64,000 nucleotides of DNA from Strigamia acuminata (GCA_949358305.1 OX442314.1:54879369-54943368), one strand, 5' to 3'; shown: positions 11,350-21,689, numbered from the stretch's first letter. Numbers and translations are program-made. The notes: generated from the letters alone by a model not told the origin.

Positions 11350-12127
11350 ACAAAGTTCTAGAAACTGCACAGAACATGGACTCTTGCCTGAATTTGGACA
11401 TCATCATTTATGATTGAGTCCATGACAGAGCTCCTCCAAGATCTAGGTGAAATTGAATCGATGGCTAGCCCATTGAAACCGTTTTTTCTATGCCCAGAAA
11501 AGATTGATTTTTTCTTTCTCAAATTATGACTGAGTCTAATGGGAGTTATAGCCCAAAAATGACAAAGTCCAAGCAGATTTTGACTGGATGCTGACTATCC
11601 TTTGTTGCAATGCGACAAGGATTGTTTTTTATCTGCGCACCAACGCGTTTAAATTTATTTGTTGCAAAACAACGATAAAAGTCTCTGGTTTGAAAATTTA
11701 GAAGTTCTTTGGACATGATTTCGTGCTTTTTTAGGGCACAAAAGTCATGTTCTCATAGAATCAGACCAATATTTGATCTGGTTCTGAACTTCTAGTTCCA
11801 AACAAATTTCTATTTGCTTTCAAAAAATGTTGCTTTTCTTCAGAAATTGAGAAATTTTGGCATTTATTTGGTCAATATTGTTGTTTTTTTCGTAGAAATA
11901 CAGAATGGCGACCAGGAAACAATGGAAAAACATGTGGTGATCACAGATTTTTCGGGAAAAGATTTGATTTTCAAACAAATTTTCGAAAATCGTGGGATCT
12001 CTGAGAATTTAATTACACACAATTAAATAAATTCACTACCAATGAGAGAACAGGGGGGGGAAGTGACATCCCTAATCCCTCTCTCATGAACAATTACACT
12101 CACTACAAATAAAAAGTTGTTAGACCT

Positions 12128-12346
12128 GTGGTGGCAGTCATTTTTAAAACAAGGAATGTCCCACGAGGTGAAAACAGCAGCAATCAGAAGAATGCATCTG
12201 CATTTGAGTTTGAGAACCCATTTGCAGAAAGAATTATGCTGTCTCTGCCTGATTCGCTCGCACTTTGTCACCCTTACGGATGCCAAAATAGCAGCTGGCT
12301 CGAAGCAGTCCTTCTGCAAATGGACGACCAAGGTGCTTTGTTTTAA
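12128..12346 (+). CDS. Small unknown frame after the second duplicated block in element X
   Basis: A 72-codon frame (MVAVIFKTRNVPRGENSSNQ...) overlaps a second frame at 12117-12380. It follows the second copy of the duplicated segment (11640-12120) just as the 10744 frame follows the first, so it may be a decayed counterpart. No family is recognised. Confidence 0.25.
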   Translation: MVAVIFKTRNVPRGENSSNQKNASAFEFENPFAERIMLSLPDSLALCHPYGCQNSSWLEAVLLQMDDQGALF

Positions 12347-12389
12347 AACTAAGTTAGTTGTTTTTGTAAAGGGACGCTGAAAAAGCGCA

Positions 12390-12976
12390 GAAGACAACTA
12401 CAAGCACCAACAAATTGGAAAACTTTTAGCTGTGATTTGACAAGTTCAGACCACACTGAGAATTCTAGTTTTGAAGTTGGAAATTTAGTATCACTAAAAA
12501 TCCACCGTTTGAGGAAAATAGCTATACCATTAGCTACGTCTCGCAAAGACCTTTTCAAAGAACCAGGTATAATCACTAAAATGACCAATACAAATGGTTT
12601 TACAACATTGTGAAACTCAGGAGATTTATTCCTTCAGATGAGAATACCAAATGGCCTATTCCAGATGAAAGAGATATAGAAGTCCCTGAAAATCAACCAA
12701 AAAGATGCTGAATTGACAACAAAATTGCCAATTTCAACACAACCTTTGAATACTGGAGTAACAACTAAATTGCCAACTCCAGCACGACCAAAAAACGCCA
12801 GTACAGCAACCAAATTGCTAATACCGGCGCAACCATTGAATATTTTGAACCAAAATGTGGTTTTGCCTCTGCCAAATGTAATTTCAAAACAAACTACAAA
12901 TATTTGGCCAAAACCACAACAAACTTCCGGTCGACCTCAAAGAATTCGACGAACACCGGCAAGATTACTCGATTAA
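12390..12976 (+). pseudogene. Decayed integrase C-terminal end in element X
   Basis: The translation contains FEVGNLVSLKIHRLRK followed by KEPGIITKMTNTNGFTTL. This matches the V-G-D-L-V.. / PG.I.KI..NGFY.L pattern of retroelement integrase C-terminal domains. A stop near 12612 interrupts it. A Pro/Thr-rich repeat follows, and the region ends GRPQRIRRTPARLLD, a basic terminus typical of pol polyproteins. It is all that remains of pol in element X. It overlaps the beginning of the next open frame. Confidence 0.5.
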
Positions 12977-14466
12977 ACACCAGGGGGACACCCCTGAACT
13001 CAAGAAACCGATTTTGGACCAATCACAGATCGTCTAGAAAACGTCTGCGGTACTTTCCAAAATACGCCATTAACACGTGTACGAAATTCGTATATTTAAC
13101 GAGCGCTGATTCGGTCTACAAATCATTCTGTTCACCAACAGCGACCGACCACCACAGTTCTCACATTCAAACGATTCTCGAAGGAATCCCGATATTCATT
13201 GTTTCCGAAATCGATAAGTTTTGTTGTAAAATGGATCAACGATTGTTGTCGACACACACGACATGCACAGTATGCATGGGCGGAGGACTCACGCACTACC
13301 CGAATTTGCAGGTAACAGCATGTATGAACTGCAACGGAAAAAAGGTTGTTTATCTTTATCGACCGGTGGAGAATTTTTTTAAATTTTTCATGCGGCCAGA
13401 ACATTTACTTCCCGATCACAAACGCGTCTTGACGTGGGGGAAAGTTCGAAGCGAAGCCGACAGGGAAAGGGACGCGAAAATCTACTTCAAGGGACTTTCC
13501 GCATCCTCTACCCCAACGCAACCGCCAAGAAAAAAGGCGAAGATGTCGAACAAAAATTCGTCATTTGAACCACAAACACTGGTAAAAGCCACGAGCAACA
13601 ACTCGACGGTCGATACAAACAAAACGGCGAAGCAATCGAGCAAAAACTCGACAGCCAAACCAATATTAAAAGGAAATGGTCCAAAGACCTCTTCCGCAAC
13701 AACGAAACAAATGGGTATTTCCATGGAAACTAACATTTCCGCGGAGCTACTGGAGCTTCGGTTGGCTGTTCGCACAGAACACCCAACTTGGAGTGAGAAA
13801 GAAGTAAAGGACGAAGCCAAAAAGCGTCGTCAATTACGAAAAGCGGCCGATTACCAACGGCACATAAACGCCACCGCCAATACCATGTCAAAGACACCGG
13901 CGGCGGCAACGATCACAAGCGAGACAGCCATGACTGTTTCACCAAAACTTAAGCCAACGGAGAAAACTCCGGAAGAATTGAAAGGGGTTTGGAGCCAAAT
14001 TTTACCTGCCCCACTTCTTCCTTTGTCATTGACAACTCCGACCGAGGCTGGAAGCGTCGCAAACTCGTTCGTTTTTCCAACAACGAGCGCACCGCTGCAA
14101 CCAGCAAACGAACGATTCGCCGCCGCGCTGGAAACATCGACAGCCGTCAGGATGCCACCAATATCCGGCGACATCCCGACAAATCTTGTTTTCGGCGGCG
14201 AGACCGAAGTCACGCCGATGATTATCGAGGATGCGGACACGACGGTCCAAGCGCCAGAAGCCGAGGGAGATTCCAAGTTAATTCCGACTCCGAAGCCGAA
14301 ATCGAAGCCCGTCGCCGAAAAAAATCGGGAAAAGAGAGCTCGTAAACAGCTTTCAAAAACGAAACGAGGTCTGGCAGAGAAAATGTCGCCCATTCGCCAA
14401 GAAAAAGCGGACCAACTCGACGAATTGCCAGTAACGCCGGGAAAGTCGTTGGAGCCGAGGGAATGA
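12904..14466 (+). CDS. Element X third frame in env position, unknown zinc-binding basic protein
   Basis: This is a 520-codon open frame between the pol remnant and the 3' LTR. It opens at a TTG, so translation may begin at M110 (13231) or at a splice acceptor such as CAATCACAG near 13028. Residues about 118-147 contain a CTVCMGGG...CMNCNGKK pair of CxxC motifs, like a small zinc ribbon. The middle and C-terminal parts are Ser/Thr/Pro/Lys-rich and disordered, with nuclear-signal-like clusters (PPRKKAKM, REKRARKQLSKTKRG). There is no signal peptide, furin site or transmembrane helix, so it is not a normal envelope protein. The frame is intact in an otherwise decayed interior, which argues that it is maintained or was recently acquired. 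Confidence 0.6.
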   Translation: MAKTTTNFRSTSKNSTNTGKITRLNTRGTPLNSRNRFWTNHRSSRKRLRYFPKYAINTCTKFVYLTSADSVYKSFCSPTATDHHSSHIQTILEGIPIFIVSEIDKFCCKMDQRLLSTHTTCTVCMGGGLTHYPNLQVTACMNCNGKKVVYLYRPVENFFKFFMRPEHLLPDHKRVLTWGKVRSEADRERDAKIYFKGLSASSTPTQPPRKKAKMSNKNSSFEPQTLVKATSNNSTVDTNKTAKQSSKNSTAKPILKGNGPKTSSATTKQMGISMETNISAELLELRLAVRTEHPTWSEKEVKDEAKKRRQLRKAADYQRHINATANTMSKTPAAATITSETAMTVSPKLKPTEKTPEELKGVWSQILPAPLLPLSLTTPTEAGSVANSFVFPTTSAPLQPANERFAAALETSTAVRMPPISGDIPTNLVFGGETEVTPMIIEDADTTVQAPEAEGDSKLIPTPKPKSKPVAEKNREKRARKQLSKTKRGLAEKMSPIRQEKADQLDELPVTPGKSLEPRE

Positions 14467-14840
14467 GCGAATAAGCGTCCAGGTCTTTTTAGACTTACAA
14501 ACAAGTGTTTTTATTGTATATTTACAAGTTTTCACATTCATTTCATTTCAACTTACCTTTTAAAAAGTCTTTTTATTAAATAACCACGAGTTATAAGTTT
14601 AAAATTCAAGATAGCATTTTATTCATGTTCAAAAATTACAAAGTGTTGTTACAATTTTTATTTTTTTTATTATACAGTGTATTTCGAATTTTTTCTGTTT
14701 TCCATCCTGGGGGTAAGTGTGGTCCTTGAGTGTGTGTTTCCCGCAGTGTTTCCTATAAAAAGAGAAGTAATATACAATTAACTTTTCAAACCACTTTCGT
14801 GAAGTGTTGTCAGTTCTCCTTCTAAGAATTACCTCTTTTT
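14467..14840 (+). other. AT-rich 3' untranslated part of element X
   Basis: This stretch lies between the third frame and the polypurine tract. It is AT-rich and no gene was seen. Confidence 0.6.
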
Positions 14841-14854
14841 AGGGGGGGGGGAGA
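14841..14854 (+). promoter_or_regulatory. Polypurine tract of element X
   Basis: AGGGGGGGGGGAGA lies immediately before the 3' LTR, as expected for plus-strand priming. Confidence 0.85.
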
Positions 14855-15483
14855 TGTGACCGGCTGCCCACACAGTCTGTCACTTCACTGCAACACACGG
14901 CGCTTCCCAGCTCTCGCGCACCTCGTGTGTTTCTCGTGCGCGACCTGGCGCGGTCCCCGCACCAGGTGGAGCTGTTGGTCATTGGCTTCGGCCAATTGGG
15001 AACCGGAAGTGCCCCTTCCGGAAGTGGTGGGCCCCGCAGAAGCCCGACAGTTGATTCTTGACCAGCATGGCGAACGGTCGCTTTCCGACCTTCTTCGCAA
15101 TGCCGATCGTAGTTGAGACCCGAAGGACCGACGCAGCAATGCTGTCGCCGGTCGGGACCTGAGCGTCCAACACGCCGTGTTCGCCGCACGTTCGTAAGAA
15201 CGTTGCGACGACGCGGCACAAACTGCGATAACCGATCTCACGTGTCATGGCGATCTACCGATTGCCGTGCCACGTGGTCGAATCAGGAATAGCGGCAAAA
15301 CCGCTATTACATTTGGGAAATACACCTTGAGACACCATATCATACCCCTAGACAACAATAAAGCAATAACCAAAACCTAAACTTGTGTCTCTGTTGTATT
15401 TCGTGGATTGAATCATCGTGTGTGTTGCGTCCAGCGCCTCGCGGTCCTCCCCAGACCACGTGGCGTCCGTCCGAACACTCACA
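14855..15483 (+). repeat. 3' LTR of element X
   Basis: This 629 bp copy of 7821-8449 is followed by the target duplication TACG (15484-15487). Confidence 0.92.
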
Positions 15484-15635
15484 TACGGTGGTGAAAATGT
15501 GGAATGGAAATGAAAAGAAATTCAATGTCAACAACTGAAATAAAAATTAACACTTTGTTATTTGTTCCAAATTAATTTACCTCCAATCCAGTTAATTTTA
15601 TTACCCAAACCACCAACTCGTCGTACGAATTTTCT
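15484..15635 (-). pseudogene. Upstream exons of the gene interrupted by element X
   Basis: Two minus-strand exons join in frame. The first, 15581-15635 (NSYDELVVWVIKLTGLE), follows a TATTTTTCAG acceptor. A 46 bp GT-AG intron (15535-15580) follows, then the second, 15484-15534 (LLTLNFFSFPFHIFTTV). The second exon continues directly into 7715-7820 when element X and one TACG are ignored. This is direct evidence that element X landed in a coding exon. Leu, Phe, Val and Ile dominate, which suggests a membrane protein. Confidence 0.5.
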
Positions 15636-15639
15636 CTGA

Positions 15640-16050
15640 AAAATAGTCAACAACTGAAACGAAATGGTAATTTGGGATGAATTAAACCCGAAAACGACTC
15701 AAGATTTCACAGTTGTTCGGCAGCAAAGCCGAAAATTTTGGACTTATCTTAATTTTTTTCATCCCGAAAAGAACAAACACCCACAATTTTAAACAAACAA
15801 TCAAATCTGCATCTTGATCACTGTTCGCTGTTCGACTTTTCTTCTGAAACGTGTATTGCACTTGGGAATTGTTCTATGGGCAGCCATATTTGCAGATCGC
15901 TTGCTCTTTTCTAGTTTTGGATTTTTCATTGTGATGTCAGAAACAATCGACGATTTTTTGCGCCATCTGGTGATTAGAATTGAAACTGCTCATTCTGAAG
16001 CTCGAGCTCAAGCTGGAATGGGACAATTTTTATGTCCAAGGCTGTACGTA
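15640..16050. other. Non-coding stretch beside the interrupted gene
   Basis: This is AT-rich sequence with no supported gene. It may hold more introns or the 5' end of the interrupted minus-strand gene. Confidence 0.3.
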
Positions 16051-16335
16051 AACCAACGAACCGCTTGGCTCCATTGTGATAATTGTGCGACGGGGTTCAC
16101 AATCCCAAAAACACGGCTCTATTCTGAATACAGAAACAATCCCAATTGTAATCGCCTAATCGGCTGGATTTATTCTTTTCGACGGATTGTGTAAAATTAA
16201 TTACTGCAAAAATTAAATTATTTACCTAAATAAATTGAAAAAGTATTCGTTTAAATCGGAAACTATTCAAATCCTATCATTTCGTCAGAAGTTCTTCAGT
16301 TATCACGATCACTGATGATCTCAGATGAGCTCGGT
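16050..16335 (+). repeat. Dispersed repeat, first copy
   Basis: This segment is similar to 23725-24170. Both contain GGCTCCATTGTG, TTTATTCTTTTC and a shared AAGTATTCGTTTAAATCGGA stretch. It covers the end of a 126-codon frame (15814-16194) whose C-terminal part (LHCDNCATGFTIPKTRL) recurs in the second copy as LHCGDCRTGFTLRKTRL. It may be a decayed protein-coding repeat. Confidence 0.6.
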
Positions 16336-16644
16336 CTACGTCAAACCTGTAAATTCAGTTTTGTAAATAAAAATAAATTGACAAGCATTGCATTAAATTA
16401 TTTTTACAGATGCGTGAAGATTTGTCGAAGTATTTTCTGTTTCTCAGTGCCCGTTTTGGCCGCACCAAAATGCGTTGATGTTCCTTCGTTAAATTTAGTT
16501 ACATGGCGGCCATTCCAATTCCAGTTGAGTTTTCAATTGTTACACAGTAACTACCCGAGAGTGTTGAACTAGAAAATCGCATCACGATGTACGTAGAAAA
16601 GCAAAAAAAAATTTTAGGTCATAATTAAATTAAAATAAATTTTA

Positions 16645-17458
16645 AATTTTTCTGAATTTTTGAGTTGAAAAATAAATGCCACCTTTTCGTACAAAATAAA
16701 ATACAGTCGGGCTATCCCTGTAGTTTATCAACCGTGTGATTTCTACATGCAAATTAAAATGATCAGTACTTTGAGAGGAACAAATAAAATAAATAAATTG
16801 AGAAGATGCGTAACGGCACAGAGAAGTTTAAGAAATGCTTTTTGTGAAAATTTGAAGCCAAACTTCTTTCATGTCCAAAATTTGCGTATTTGCATCAGGT
16901 TTGGTTGATTTTTGGTTGCCTGAGAGACAACTAAACACTTACTAAAGACAACTTTAGGATTTTATTGTCTGAACTGAATTTAGTAAAGAGAACAAAGAAG
17001 ATATAATTCTACTAAGTTTTCAGTTGTCTCATGAGCCAACAAAAAAGAATTTTGAGTGCAATGTGGGAAGAACTCGATCTTTAGAAAATCTGACGTACAA
17101 AACTGAAGCGGAACATTAATACTCCGCACTAATCAACATCCTCAAAAGAAACCTAAATTGCAAGAAATTTTGGATTATGTTTTCTAAACGTATCAGTTAA
17201 AAAAGTACCAATTTTATTCTAAAAATCCAAAATGAAATGCACTAATACTAAAAACAGAAAGCGACAACCGTTTTGAATTTAAGAGTTCTGAACCTGACAA
17301 ACAAAATTTTAATTTGTTTGTTTAGTTTAATGTTTTTTCAAGCCATGTTCTATCAGTTGCCCTCTTCGGACACAAGAATAAGCAGACAAATGACACTTGA
17401 ATGGTTTTTCTCCCGTATTATGAGTTAATAAATGTTTTTGTAAATTCCCACTTTCCGT
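16645..17458 (-). repeat. Segmental duplicate of a zinc-finger gene 3' region
   Basis: About 800 bp is collinear with 39874-40830, the 3' end and downstream flank of the zinc-finger gene at 40602-41351. Shared landmarks include CAACCGTGTGATTTCTACAT and GAAGATATAATTCT. Confidence 0.75.
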
Positions 17459-17462
17459 GTTA
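17340..17462 (-). pseudogene. C2H2 zinc-finger gene fragment
   Basis: Minus-strand translation gives the end of one finger (SGNLQKHLLTHNTGEKPFKC) and a second finger HLSAYSCVRRGQLIEHG, in which the second zinc Cys is replaced by Ser. It lies inside the segmental duplicate and has no upstream fingers or promoter, so it is a dead 3' fragment of a paralogue of the 40602-41351 gene. Confidence 0.7.
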
Positions 17463-17464
17463 TA

Positions 17465-17702
17465 ATTCCAAAGAATGGTTTCTTGAATGTTGACAACTTT
17501 GACGTGATCCGCGACGACATTTCTGCTTTTGATAATTCTTTTTCCATCAATTGTGATTCCGAAAATAGCTTATACGGTGTGCTGAATGATCACAAAGTCA
17601 CAGAATTATTTGGACAAACACTAACACAAGCTCTTAATACACTTTTTGCGAAGCACAGCTCTGGGATTCTGATCGCTAATTCGAAATGCTTGGTTGTCAT
17701 GT
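17465..17702 (+). pseudogene. Peptidase C76/OTU-like gene, left half (split by a solo LTR)
   Basis: The open frame reads IPKNGFLNVDNFDVIRDD and ends SKCLVVM where the solo LTR begins. The frame continues in the same phase at 19787 when the LTR and one ATGT copy are ignored. The SGILIAN...VVMW-IDKKYYLADSHS layout resembles the C-terminal part of herpes tegument-type/C76 deubiquitinase-like domains (hydrophobic strand, then a D-x-H motif) that are found in some metazoan mobile elements. The family call is tentative. The N terminus, including any catalytic Cys, is not seen. Confidence 0.45.
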
Positions 17703-19782
17703 TGTGACGGTATCAAAATACCGAAGGTTTGTTTGATTTAATTAAAGAAATAATGATTTGATTCTAAGAAATTGACTATTGGTTATTTATTTATATTAAT
17801 ATTTATATGAGTCCTAGGCACGATAAGTGAGCACTGGCTCACGGCCATAAGTATTTTCTTACAGTTTAAAGTGCCCTTTTGCACCAGTCGCCATCTTGGC
17901 TCACTGCACAGTGAAGACTCCTATGGCAACCCCGGTTTGTTGGTGTTGTTTATCAACACCAGTGGTGACCTTGCAAGGCCAAGAGCACTCCTGACCGTGC
18001 CCGTCTCGTTCCCCCACCTTCGCCACATACTAATGAGGTATGTGCTTTGTGTTACCCTTCCCGCCTCATACTAATGAGGTGGGCTCTTGCTGGTATTGGT
18101 CTAGTTTACCCATTGGTGCCATTCCAATGAGGTATTGTTTGTTGTCTATATAAGCTCTGATCAGAGCTCACTCTAGGATTTTGCCCATACTTTTGACTTT
18201 TGCATATTTTGTTTGAACCTTTGGTTTTTCATTATATTTTGCGTCAAAACTTGACGCACTATCACGGTTTAGTTGTTGTGCCCTACGACCAACATCTAAA
18301 GGCTATTTGGTATTCGATTACTGGTCTTGGATGTAAAGCTTCTTTCGGCTAAGACCCGGGAGAAGCAGGATGGCATTGGAGGTGATAGATTGGTTTTGTT
18401 GCTTCACTCCAACCTTGCCATCCTGGCTTTGTTGGTGGATGTTCCCGCCAAATTCCCGTTCGCCATTTTGAACTGGACTCAATGACTCTTGACCATGGAA
18501 ATCAAATACTAGGTAAGCCAGAACTACATTTATTTGCTTAGATTATTTATTAGAAAAACTTTAGTGGATTCCCACTAAAGTCCTCAATGGTGTTTAAACT
18601 AAGTTGGTATGTCGTTTGGCTCTAGCTATTTCATTCAAAGTCAATTGTTAGTAATCAATTCTCTTACTGAGTTTCTGTGAACTTCTTATTGCTTTAATAG
18701 GAACTTCCCTTACCTTATTTATTTCTGGTTCTCAATGTCACAGTATTACTTGGTATTTATACCAAGTCCTAAATGTGATAGTCAGCCGACTTCATTAAAG
18801 ATGTTGCAGGTAGACATTTGAATTCAGAGAAATCTAAATTACACCTAAATGCCTGCAGCTGTACTTTACTTAGCTGGAGCACTCGCTCAACCACTTGCAC
18901 CTGTTAGTAAGTTCTTAGCCTGTAATTGGGATTATCAATCAATATGAGCCTTTGGCTTAGCAGAATTGCGCTACCCTTGGCTAGGAATGTCCAATGACTT
19001 GTTGCATTTCTTCCAGCCATTTTCTTGGGTCTTTAACCCACAAACCGATGAATTAAGAGTTTGCACTCTTATTAATCCCTTCTTTTAATTCAACCATTAA
19101 GTTTTAGCCGCCTTGACTTTCTTCAAAGTTAAGGTATTGTTTGTGACGACATCTTTATTAAAATTGCAGCCGAACCGAATTGCAGTCGATCAATCACAGC
19201 CTTGATTGAGCCACTTTGATGTTAGATATTCCCTCTTTTAATTCCCCACCTTAAACTACAGTTTAGCGTAATTAAAAGAGCGCCTTCTCTTTGCCTTTGT
19301 TCAATTCCCCTGTTAAGCCTCAGGCCATGAATTCTTCATGCACCCCCTGAAACATTTGCATGTGTCAGCATAGAATATATTCATTTGTTTCTGTAATACT
19401 CCAATTTTATTGGAGGCCATGTTTTAGCGCTGTATTTGTACATTTGTAAATATGTATACATTTTGGTTCTGGTAATTAATTAGACTTTGTTAATAAATTA
19501 GTTTATATTCAATTTACACACTGCTGTCGCCTTTTATCACGAAGTCGGATTGTATTATTCTTTTTAATTCAATTGTTTATGTATTTATTCCTCTCTAGCC
19601 CTCTGGCTATTTGTGGTCACTGGTCCAGCGATCCCCTCCTTGGTCTCTCCAGTGACTCACCTCACCTCAAGACCCTTTTCCCGCCTTTACTGCAATTACC
19701 ATTGCAGTGCAGCCTACTCTTACCCCTCAGATATCTCTTAGTATTATTGTGTAATTTATGCATGTCCCTTTTTCCCGTCACA
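17703..19782 (+). mobile_element. Solo LTR, 2080 bp
   Basis: The inverted termini are TGTGACGG and CCGTCACA, with a 4 bp ATGT duplication on each side (17699-17702 and 19783-19786). It contains a TATA box (CTATATAAG, 18146-18154) and AATAAA (19492-19497). A short unit with CATACTAATGAGGT occurs twice at about 18028-18080. There are no coding regions. The strand is inferred from the promoter and polyadenylation order. Confidence 0.8.
18146..18154 (+). promoter_or_regulatory. TATA box of the solo LTR
   Basis: CTATATAAG is followed about 20 bases later by GAGCTCACTC, which fits an LTR core promoter. The surrounding CTCTGATCAGAG is palindromic. Confidence 0.6.
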
Positions 19783-20310
19783 ATGTGGATTGATAAAAAA
19801 TACTACCTTGCAGATTCACATTCGTGTGATAACATTGGAGAACCTGCAGAAAATGGTCAAGCTTGCGTAATTGAATGTAATACGCTTGATGAATTCGTTA
19901 GTGTCTGTAAACGAGTAACAGGCGAAAAGCTTGAATTCTCACTTGATTATATCCATGTCGTACGAAAATCTCAAACACAACAATCAAAAGTTATCACGGT
20001 TGTCATTCCTAATGAAAGTCTTGCGCGTGAATTGCCGGAAATAAAAAGTACACCTCTTGCATGTAAATTACAGGAATTACAAGATGCACGTCTCGCAAGT
20101 GCACTGCAGGATATAGATAGCGAAAATTGAGTGTATACGTCCTTTAAGTGAATTACAACAATTGGAAAAAGCACCTCCACCTGTATTAAATACTAAACCT
20201 AAACATAAACGTAAATACATACCACGTGCTAAATTGTCTCCTGAATCACGGGCTAAGCTTAAAAAAAAGATGCCTTGCGGAGAGAAAAAAACATGCCCTG
20301 CTTGGAAACG
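19783..20310 (+). pseudogene. Peptidase C76/OTU-like gene, right half, with a frameshift
   Basis: Directly after the solo LTR the frame reads MWIDKKYYLADSHSCDNIGE, then GQACVIECNTLDEFVSVCKR, and stops at 20128-20130. A second frame, shifted by one base, is open across that stop and continues RPLSELQQLEKAPPPVL, a basic segment and a PCGEKKTCPAW tail to about 20313. The sequence over the switch (GCGAAAATTGAG) could be a simple indel or a frameshift site; an indel is more likely given the LTR insertion. The Lys/Arg-rich tail suggests nucleic-acid binding. It lines up with the half at 17465-17702. Confidence 0.45.
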
Positions 20311-20529
20311 GTGAGAGATTGTTGCAAAAACAAATAAATTTGTTGAGGGGAATTAGTCAGTTGACTCCCCGAGTTTGGTCTACGTGTGAGCCTTGCCAGC
20401 TCATTCATAGCCAGCTCGGGAAAGCCATTGTATTGACAGATATTTATACAAAACGAAATTAAGCAAGTATCATCGCGAAAGAACCCACATTTTTAATGTC
20501 TTTTTTTGGACATCTCTAGATCAAACAAT

Positions 20530-20810
20530 TGTTTCCACAAAATGTGTATCACTGTACGTATAGGAACCGTATTTCGAGTACCCGTTCCAACAGCCTAAGG
20601 GCTCAAGAAATGTAAGTGTTTTTTGATTTTTTTTTTTATCATTTTAAGTATTTGGTTATTTTTTTTAGTCATTTTAAGTGTTTGGTGATTTTTTTGGTCA
20701 TTTTTATTTTGTTGTCTTTGTTTTGTTTTGTTTTGTTTCTTTTGTGTTTTATTTTATTATTTGTTCTATTGTTTATTTCATTATTTTCTTTTCTTATCTC
20801 TTTTCTTATC
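20530..20810 (+). repeat. Dispersed T-rich repeat, first copy
   Basis: This copy is similar to 29216-29545. Both begin near ATTGTTTCCA, share CTAAGGGCTCAAGAAATGTA, and end in T-rich units (TCATTTTAAGTATTTG) and a TTTATTTCATTATTTTCTTT stretch. The AAATGTAAGTG could be a splice donor. No gene was found. Confidence 0.7.
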
Positions 20811-20976
20811 CAACCCCACCCGTCATGAAAAATGTATATTTTTACAAACTTGACATTTCTTCTTTCTGCAGTTCCACCAATGTTGGAAATTTGTGGCATG
20901 TAAATGGGGATATCAATTTATTTTTGAAGGGTTTATTTACTGAATGGTTGGCATTGTAAGGATAAAATTTATGTGG

Positions 20977-21398
20977 TGTTGACAGTTGAGTAGTAGTAAC
21001 CCACAAGACATCATATCCGGTCATTATAATCCCACAACCAATGGTGCAAGACTGGACTATAAAAAGCCCAACATCCTGTTTGTGGCCACAGTTCCTCAGG
21101 AACAGCTCTAACTAACATCTGGATGTTCTCCAATCTTGTTCACCATTGTGATACTTAGGGACCTGGCTGGCCAGTACCGTGAGCGATTACCGTGGACCGA
21201 CTGAATATCTGCATGACCATGCTGCACAAACGGTTAACCCTAACCACATGTTGTGCCGCGTGTGGTCTCAGGTATGCTGCAGCAATGCAGCAGTAGCATT
21301 GTAGAGACATGAGAAACGGACCTCTAGACTAAATAAAAGCCATAAAACCATTAATAATCTCTTGTGTCACTTCTATTAAACGTGTCGTGCGTCCAACG
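20977..21398 (+). repeat. Probable solo LTR or LTR-like promoter unit
   Basis: The segment starts TGTTGACAG and ends GTCCAACG (one base from the copia-type CAACA end). It contains a TATA box (CTATAAAAAG, 21058-21067) and AATAAA near 21337 in the right order and spacing for an LTR. No second copy or target duplication was found, so the assignment is tentative. Confidence 0.4.
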
Positions 21399-21689
21399 AT
21401 GTTTGTTTGGACTTTTTTTACCATGCAAAAGCATATACTAGTAAGGTCAAGTGACTGAAATGTAAATTTTGTACGACAATGTGTGTTTACTGTGCTTCAC
21501 AACACTATTAAGGACTTTTCCCAAGAACCAACATTTAAAGGTTTTAAAACTTCCTGATCACCATTGGAAGATGCTGTATGACGAGTTCAAACAATAATTT
21601 AAAGCAAATCAAAAACAGCAGCACATTTCTTCAATTTAAGAGAATATCCACCGATAGAGGTTTTTGCCAGTGAGGACATCGACATTGCC

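Larger units (their letters stand above)
7821..15483 (+). mobile_element. Element X: complete LTR retrotransposon lacking a recognisable reverse transcriptase
   Basis: Two 629 bp LTRs differ by about one base. They bound a 6.4 kb interior and are flanked by a 4 bp TACG duplication (7817-7820 and 15484-15487). A tRNA-Pro-like primer site and a G-rich polypurine tract lie at the expected internal edges, giving plus-strand orientation. The interior has a decayed 5' half, a coiled-coil frame, a decayed integrase C-terminus and a long frame before the 3' LTR. No reverse transcriptase, protease or integrase core was recognised, so it probably moves or moved with proteins from a related element. The near-identical LTRs indicate a recent insertion. 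Confidence 0.9.

Noticed and set aside
20616-20959. Hydrophobic frames resembling membrane proteins (also 29425-29675)
   Set aside because: They are translations of T-rich low-complexity repeat units.
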